Positions 58,201-64,000 of a DNA stretch of 64,000 nt are shown piece after piece. The stretch is from Setoptus koraiensis. Its lineage: Eukaryota > Arthropoda. The notes under the pieces were generated by a model that was not told the origin of the DNA, searched no databases, and saw only the letters and a program-made list of their open reading frames with translations. The DNA lies in NCBI GenBank assembly GCA_048013815.1, contig CM106585.1, positions 7,564,001 to 7,628,000 on the forward strand, given 5' to 3'. Position 1 is the first letter of the stretch. Each line of letters starts with the position of its first letter. A program made the translations under genes and the position numbers.

Positions 58201-61200
58201 GCGCTCTCACCTTGATTTTGCGCACTCACACAGAGAGTTCGCTTGCAACGGCAACGGCAACGGCGGATGCCCGCGGAAGAGAGATGTAATTCTTGATGGG
58301 CATGATTTGCATGCATTATGGGCGCTCAACGAAGCAGCAAAATGCGGCGGAACGTTCCTCGAATCGAATGCGTTCGAATGTGCGCATTCTCATGCTGAAC
58401 CATTCAGCACCGCCGAAATCTGCATATATGCAGATATCACAGACGCACAAGTGGAAGACGTGTTGAGTCGGCGCCACCACCAACTGATGACGTCCAACAT
58501 CATTGAGCGTTCACGTCGGTCACATGGGCAATATTTTTGCCATTTCTTCTTCTACTTATTCGTCTTGTTCTCTTTGCATACCGTCGCTCTCTAGAAATGC
58601 GTTCGAATTTTTTTTATTTTATTTTCGGATTCTCTCAGCGGTGAATTGATAATTTCGGCGCGGTGTGTGAGTTAAATAATTAGTATCACTCTGTGACCAG
58701 CGGGTGTCACTGTCTCTTTTCTTTGATTTCGGTCTCTCTGCAAAGTTGTCTCTCAGTCAATTATTGCTGCTCGCATGCGACCGACCGACTGTGAGCACTA
58801 AAATTGCTAAAACTGCTAAAACTGCCGCCGCCGCCGCTGCTGCTTCGGCTGCAAAAGTGTCTGAATCCTACACAATTTTCTCGTTGCCATGCCAACAATA
58901 TACCTGTTTATATACACTTGTTGGCTCACTAAAAAAAAGTTTTCTTCTTCTCGCTGAATCTGGCCATCATGCGGCGCTCGCACTAAACACTCTCGGCCAG
59001 AAACAAACAATAGCCTGGTTGGCATTGGATGACACAGTTTTGGTCGCATCTAACCAACGGCCATGGATGCAAAACGTAAAACTCATTGATCAATCTCGAA
59101 ATCTTGCAACGATTTTACGACCAACACACTACGAGAGCGCGTTGTTGCCCACCAACAGACTTCCTGGCTCACAAACACACTTACTGTCTTGTGCAATGTG
59201 GTTGGTGTGTATTTTTGAATTTTGCATAACGACGCTTGATTTGTATTTCATGCTTTATGTATTATATAATTATGTATTCAATAGCGATCCAACGAGATAT
59301 GACAGCGTATGCAAATTAGATTAGACGTCGCTGGTGCGTTGGCCTAGACTCATTGATGATCGTGATACTGCAATTAGCATTGAACTAACCACTAACTTAC
59401 CTACTTCATATTCAACATGAAGAGGCTCCACTGACCAACACCCTTCAATTAGTTGAGCGCAGTTGTTCGCGACTCGCAACCGAAAGAAGTTCTTGAAAAG
59501 AATTCACAAATTGTTTTGTCAGCCTTTCTCTGTGAACGCACGCGAACTACTTAGCTTGTGGTGTTTGTTTTTCGTTGATTTGAGAGTTGACAAAAGTTGA
59601 AAAGTATCAGTCGCTTGGCATTGTTGTTTGGTCAACGTTAGTCAAGCGAACAAACTAATTTCTGGCTACCTGCAAGCTCCAATTTCGGTCGGTGTTCTCA
59701 GGATTGCTAATTATTCAATCTGAGTATCCAATTAGCCACTCCATCTGCAGTATCGTGTCATCTCTTTCTCTCAAACATGTGTTTAAACCAAAACAGTTTC
59801 ACCCAACTGAGATAGTATAGTAATATCTTGGAATAATTAACGCACAAGTTAGCGAGACAAGTTAGCAAGGATCGATACAACTTGATCATATAACCTGATT
59901 TTATCAAGCATTAGGTATGTCGATCACACTCGCAAGCGACAGCATGTTATCAGCGTGCATAATCTAGTAGATGTGATAATCCAAACAAGAATCCAACCAA
60001 CGACGACAGCAACAACAACAACAACGGGCGACAGGTGAACTGGGTCTGTTGGCACTTTGCTGTTGTTGCTTGCTTGTGAACTTGGTAATAATATTTTAAT
60101 TAACAACAAAACCTTTTGCTTTGTTTGCTCGACAACAGCAAGCTTTTGGTGGTTCGTTGGTTGCCATGGCTGAATATTACATGTATTTAGATTTGATTAT
60201 CTGAAAATTAAAGTTGATCTAATGGCACAGATAGAGCGATTGCGATTGTTTGCAACGCGATATAATAACGTAATAACGCAATAAGCTAACATAACGTAAT
60301 ATAATGTAATAATAAGTGAGGATATTACACGATTGAGTTCAATGTATATACAGTGAACATATATAAAGTGTGCGAAATTGTTGGTCAGCAGACCAAAATT
60401 AGGCACCCACAAAAATGAAAAAAGTGACAGCCAGAGAATCGCCTGGGAGTTTGTTTGTGTGCACGTTTCAACCGAGATATCAATGAGAGCCTATGAGTGA
60501 GATCATATCAGATTTTGAGATCAAGCGACACTGTGAATCAAGCGACCAATTAATCATGAGTTATTGCCGTGTCAACAGCACTGGACAAAGAATGAGCCTT
60601 AATAAAATTATCCCTGTATCGTCCTGGTGGCCCGATTCTCACCCACAACTGTAGTTAGGCAGGTCACTATTGAATGAGAAGTCACTATTGTATTAATGAG
60701 ATTGTATTAATAAGATGTATGTATATGCAGTCACCACCAGACTGGTGGCAATTGTAACAGTTTTCACTTCCTAAAGCGCCATAGTTTGCGAGTCATAAAT
60801 GGATAAATTTGAATAAATTGCTGCAGAAAAAAAATGTATGTTTATGCCGGCATTAACATGCAATTTTTTCAGTTTTTCAATTTTTCAAATTTTCAAATTT
60901 TCAATTTTCATTCAATTTCGCCAATTCGATTTGTTTGTTCTCCGGTTCTCACCAGCGCTGTCGCCGGTGGAAACCGGCAAATTGAACCAGTTGCAGGCTG
61001 GTTCTCGTGCGATGCCCACTCACGCCCAAGCACGTCTAGCCGGGCAAGTGTCTCGGCGGATAATTCCGCGTTGCAAGTTGGAACAATCGCCAACTGCAAG
61101 ACGACGAAACCGCAAAGCTTGTTAGAGAGCTCGATACAATGGCGATCTATTTTTACCATAGACTCTATGGCATAAAGGCAAGCGTCGCGGTCGGCCGGAC

Positions 61201-63221
61201 AAAGGTAACGAGATCACAGTTTGATACTTTACGTTTGCGTTGCTTTGCTTTGCAGCGAAGACTCTCTCCCCATTAGAGATAGTTGCGCGAAAAATGAACT
61301 GAGACTGGACGAGATAATTTCCATTGTTGAGGCTCTTTTTAACTGGATTAGCCAATGATTGAATAGCCTTTCACACTATGGACACAACACAACGAGCGAG
61401 CGAGCGGACAACGACGGACAATGCGCGCAATAGCAAAAGAATAGATAGATGCTTGTAAATCGCAAAAGCCAACTGGTGGCTGCGCAAAACGAACGCCCGA
61501 TCTGAAAGAACGATCTGAAAGAATTATTATTATTCCACGGTGTTCTTTATTCTTTGCGCTTCATTATTCATTGTTGCATTCATTGTTGCTGTTGTTGTTG
61601 TTGTTGTTGTTGCTACATAACTTGTGAGTGTGTGTTGTTGTGTTACAACAAAATGATAGTTAGTAAAATAATTTCGATTATCTGCTTTCGGCTGCTATTC
61701 ACTGCCGACAATTTGATTAGGCTTCCTTTACACACTCGCATGACACATCCGCTTCGCTAGTTTGAGTGTCACGATCTCATCAAATGATCCATTTTTTGCC
61801 CTCTTTTACTCCTTTTTCCATTCGCTTTCACTCTTTTCTGGGCTCGCTTTTTGCTCTTCTTTCACTCTCGCTCTGAGAGTCTTTGCTTCGTTTTTGCTGA
61901 GCTGCTCTCATTAACCGTTCTATGTAGGCCTGTATCGTTAACAAACGAACACACGAAAAAATATCTTGTTAGTGTATGCAATGAGAGAAAACGAAAGTTG
62001 ACTCTCGTTTGATACATAATGATCGCCCAACTCTGGCTACTAGCGCCAGTGCAGCCAGTGTGCCAATGGAAACAAACACCGGCTTGTTATCCGCCATTGT
62101 GCTATCATTAGCGCCCTTATGCAATGCAAGCCTCACAACACAAGACTCGCTGATTACATAATATACATCTCGTATAATATTGTATTATAATGCATGCGAG
62201 TTTGCTTGTTACGACGGCCGCTCAACAACGACGAAAATGATCAACGTACAACAACAGTTATATAATTTTAGTTTTTGACGGCTGCTTGTGATTTGCGACA
62301 GTTTAATTGTAAAACTCAGCTCGTGATTGAGTTCCGCTGGCCACTTGAGCAAGTTTGTCAGTTAGTTAATCATCACTTGTCGCCACTACAGGCACCAGAC
62401 AACGAGTCAACGAGACAACGAGTCAACGAGACAACCGGAGATTGTTATCAATTGGCAACAGTTTATTGTTGCCACTGTCGCCTTTGAATCACTGTCCACA
62501 ACCACCGACGACAACTCGAATGGCCGCTACATCCGGTGTGCGCGATGTGTCGGCTGGCTCGCATTTGACTTGAACTGGCAAAATCGACAAGTTAACTAAA
62601 CTTAAATTGTCCGGCAATTGCAGTTTGCAACACGGCGACCAACATAATATTTGAGAGAGTATTCGCAAAATACAACAAGGAGAAAAAATAATCTCTTCGG
62701 CTCGCTCTGTGGCTGTTGCTCTCTAAATCAGCGATTCTAATGCAGAGTGAGTGCGATTCGCAAGTTGGCCCCGGTTTGTGAGCCGCACTAATCGCTCATT
62801 TGATAACATGATAATTGGTAGATGTCAACTTGACAGCTCAACAGCAAACAGTCCGTTATTGGCTGACTATGTATTAGCGCTCGTTATATTAGCGCTCGTT
62901 ATTGAGTGATGGCTCGGTTAGCTTGCATTTCACCTTGATAAGTGTGGTCGCAACTGGTAACTGGTCCATCGTTAGCGGGCATTCATTTAATTGAGTGTTT
63001 GATACAGTCAAATAGCGAGCGAGCGAGCGAGCGAAATCACCGCTGTGTAACCCGTGATAACGGCATTTATGTGATAACGGCATTTATGTTATAACCAGTC
63101 AAGTCGCGGCCAGAGAATGCAAACAGAGGACGCACAGAGAGAGACAAGTCAATCAATGTTATTGTTGATATATCAGTGATGGCACAATAAAACGAGACCA
63201 CACGCGCACCGTCTTCGATAG

Positions 63222-63248
63222 GTTAATTAACGGTTAACGTTAATTAAC
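63222..63248. promoter_or_regulatory. Compound palindrome of TTAATTAA-type sites
   Basis: Two copies of the self-complementary GTTAATTAAC (63222-63231 and 63239-63248) flank a third palindrome GTTAAC (63233-63238). Each TAATTA core is a typical homeodomain site. Function is inferred only from the sequence. Confidence 0.45.
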
Positions 63249-63579
63249 TAAACTATCACCTGTGCGCCGTAGAGCAGACACAAAGCGACAGGTGAACTGT
63301 GACTTGACTCTGTTCTCTGTGACTTTGTCTGTGATTAACTGGCATCATTAACTGCAAAGCTGATTTGTTTCAATCAGTGCTGATCATTAGGTCAGCTCGA
63401 GCCACTTTGATGCTGCCGCTCACTCTCATTTACCTGTGATTTAAGCTCACTGTCGCCGATTCGAGCAATTTAATTTAATATCTGTCTGTTGATATTTAGT
63501 GAGTGCATCCGTGCCAGTGCAATCAATCAAATCATCATCATCATCATTAATTGCTATTCGCTATTCACTGCGCTATATA

Positions 63580-63620
63580 TTTGCCGTGTATTTGCCGTGT
63601 ATTTGCCGTGTATTTGCTAA
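63580..63620. repeat. 12-bp tandem repeat
   Basis: About three to four units of GTGTATTTGCCG, followed by a diverged unit. Confidence 0.8.
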
Positions 63621-63929
63621 AATCACGGCAAATATGTAGCCACGGCGCGCCAAACAAAAGCGAGCCCTGGCGGCCAGCGCCAGCACGACAGTTGGCCAGC
63701 GTCGGCTTGTCGGATTATCGGCTTCGAATTGAGCCGCTTTTGGGCTTTCGCGGGAGCCCTGTCGTGCGTTCGGCCCAACAGTGTCGGACGGACAGTTCTG
63801 CAGAGTTGCGCAAGAATTCCGTCGGTAATCCCACCGCCAACAGGTAGTTGGCGGCTCGTTGTGCGGCCCGTTGCGCGGCTCGTCGGACGGAGCCCGATTT
63901 TTGCCACCCCGGCGGGCGCCGTTCGACAC

Positions 63930-64000
63930 GACATGGCGACATGGCGATATGGCGATATGGCGATATGGCGATATCGCGGTATCGCGGTATCGCCGTATGG
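63930..64000. repeat. 9-bp tandem array running off the right edge
   Basis: Units of CGATATGGC, starting as CGACATGGC and drifting to CGGTATCGC; the array is cut by the window end, so total length is unknown. Confidence 0.9.

Larger units (their letters stand above)
55605..63999. other. Possible large first intron or regulatory region
   Basis: No coding exon is supported. Content: minisatellites at 56660-56765 and 58129-58200, repeated CAGGTG motifs, an AAT/TTA-rich palindrome at 63222-63248, 12-bp TGTATTTGCCG units at 63585-63620, and CGATATGG units at the right edge. The longest frames (58704-59324) start with non-ATG codons and match nothing I know. Confidence 0.35.

Noticed and set aside
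58704-59324. 206-codon frame, longest in the right third
   Set aside because: Starts with GTG, has no ATG until late, includes an Ala run from a GCC repeat and matches no family.

Overview
This is a nuclear window from a small, compact animal genome. An arthropod is most likely, and a mite (Acari) is my best guess. That is inference: it rests on short introns (80-125 bp for every intron I could define except one), many single-exon genes, abundant CAA/CAG poly-glutamine tracts, an invertebrate-type contactin with an N-terminal C-type lectin domain, and an IRP1/aconitase. I see no bacterial operon, CRISPR array, rRNA or tRNA gene, and no retrovirus-like element or LINE that I could support.

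Layout. 1-1,106: 5' part of a caspase (minus strand), cut by the window edge. 1,107-6,319: no supported gene; holds a perfect 206-bp (CT)103 microsatellite and a 19-bp inverted repeat just before GIGYF. 6,320-13,798: GIGYF translational repressor and a membrane-anchored M14 carboxypeptidase (both plus strand). 13,725-19,673: a recent local duplication. Two 460-bp copies, about 1% different, carry the carboxypeptidase tail and the 3' end of a CDC50/TMEM30 gene. The left copy has lost nearly all of CDC50; the right copy keeps the whole gene. Between them lies an intronless, active-site-degenerate long-chain acyl-CoA synthetase homologue. 20,028-31,553: FKBP6/shutdown-like co-chaperone, contactin, PTRHD1, succinyl-CoA ligase alpha and eIF3a. 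34,175-42,340: PPP1R14-type PP1 inhibitor, PLA2G15/LCAT-like lipase, and IRP1/cytosolic aconitase with an unrelated open frame in one intron. 43,100-49,766: MED15, RBM42, asparagine synthetase and a MINPP-like histidine phosphatase with a degenerate active site. 49,767-64,000: about 14 kb without a supportable coding gene, rich in simple repeats, palindromes and E-box-like motifs. It may be the leader exon, first intron and regulatory DNA of a gene that continues past the right edge.

The genes do not form one pathway. They are mostly housekeeping functions: translation and mRNA control (eIF3a, GIGYF, RBM42, MED15), mitochondrial or cytosolic metabolism (SUCLG1, IRP1, ASNS), lipid handling (ACSL-like, CDC50, PLA2G15-like) and cell surface or signalling (contactin, carboxypeptidase, PPP1R14, caspase). 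The strongest points for a second look are the 4.3-kb offset duplication with the decayed CDC50 copy, the ACSL and MINPP homologues that appear to have lost catalytic residues, a repeated CoA-domain motif in the SUCLG1 presequence, a GC-AG intron in the carboxypeptidase, a well-placed 59-codon upstream frame before ASNS, and the gene-poor right third.
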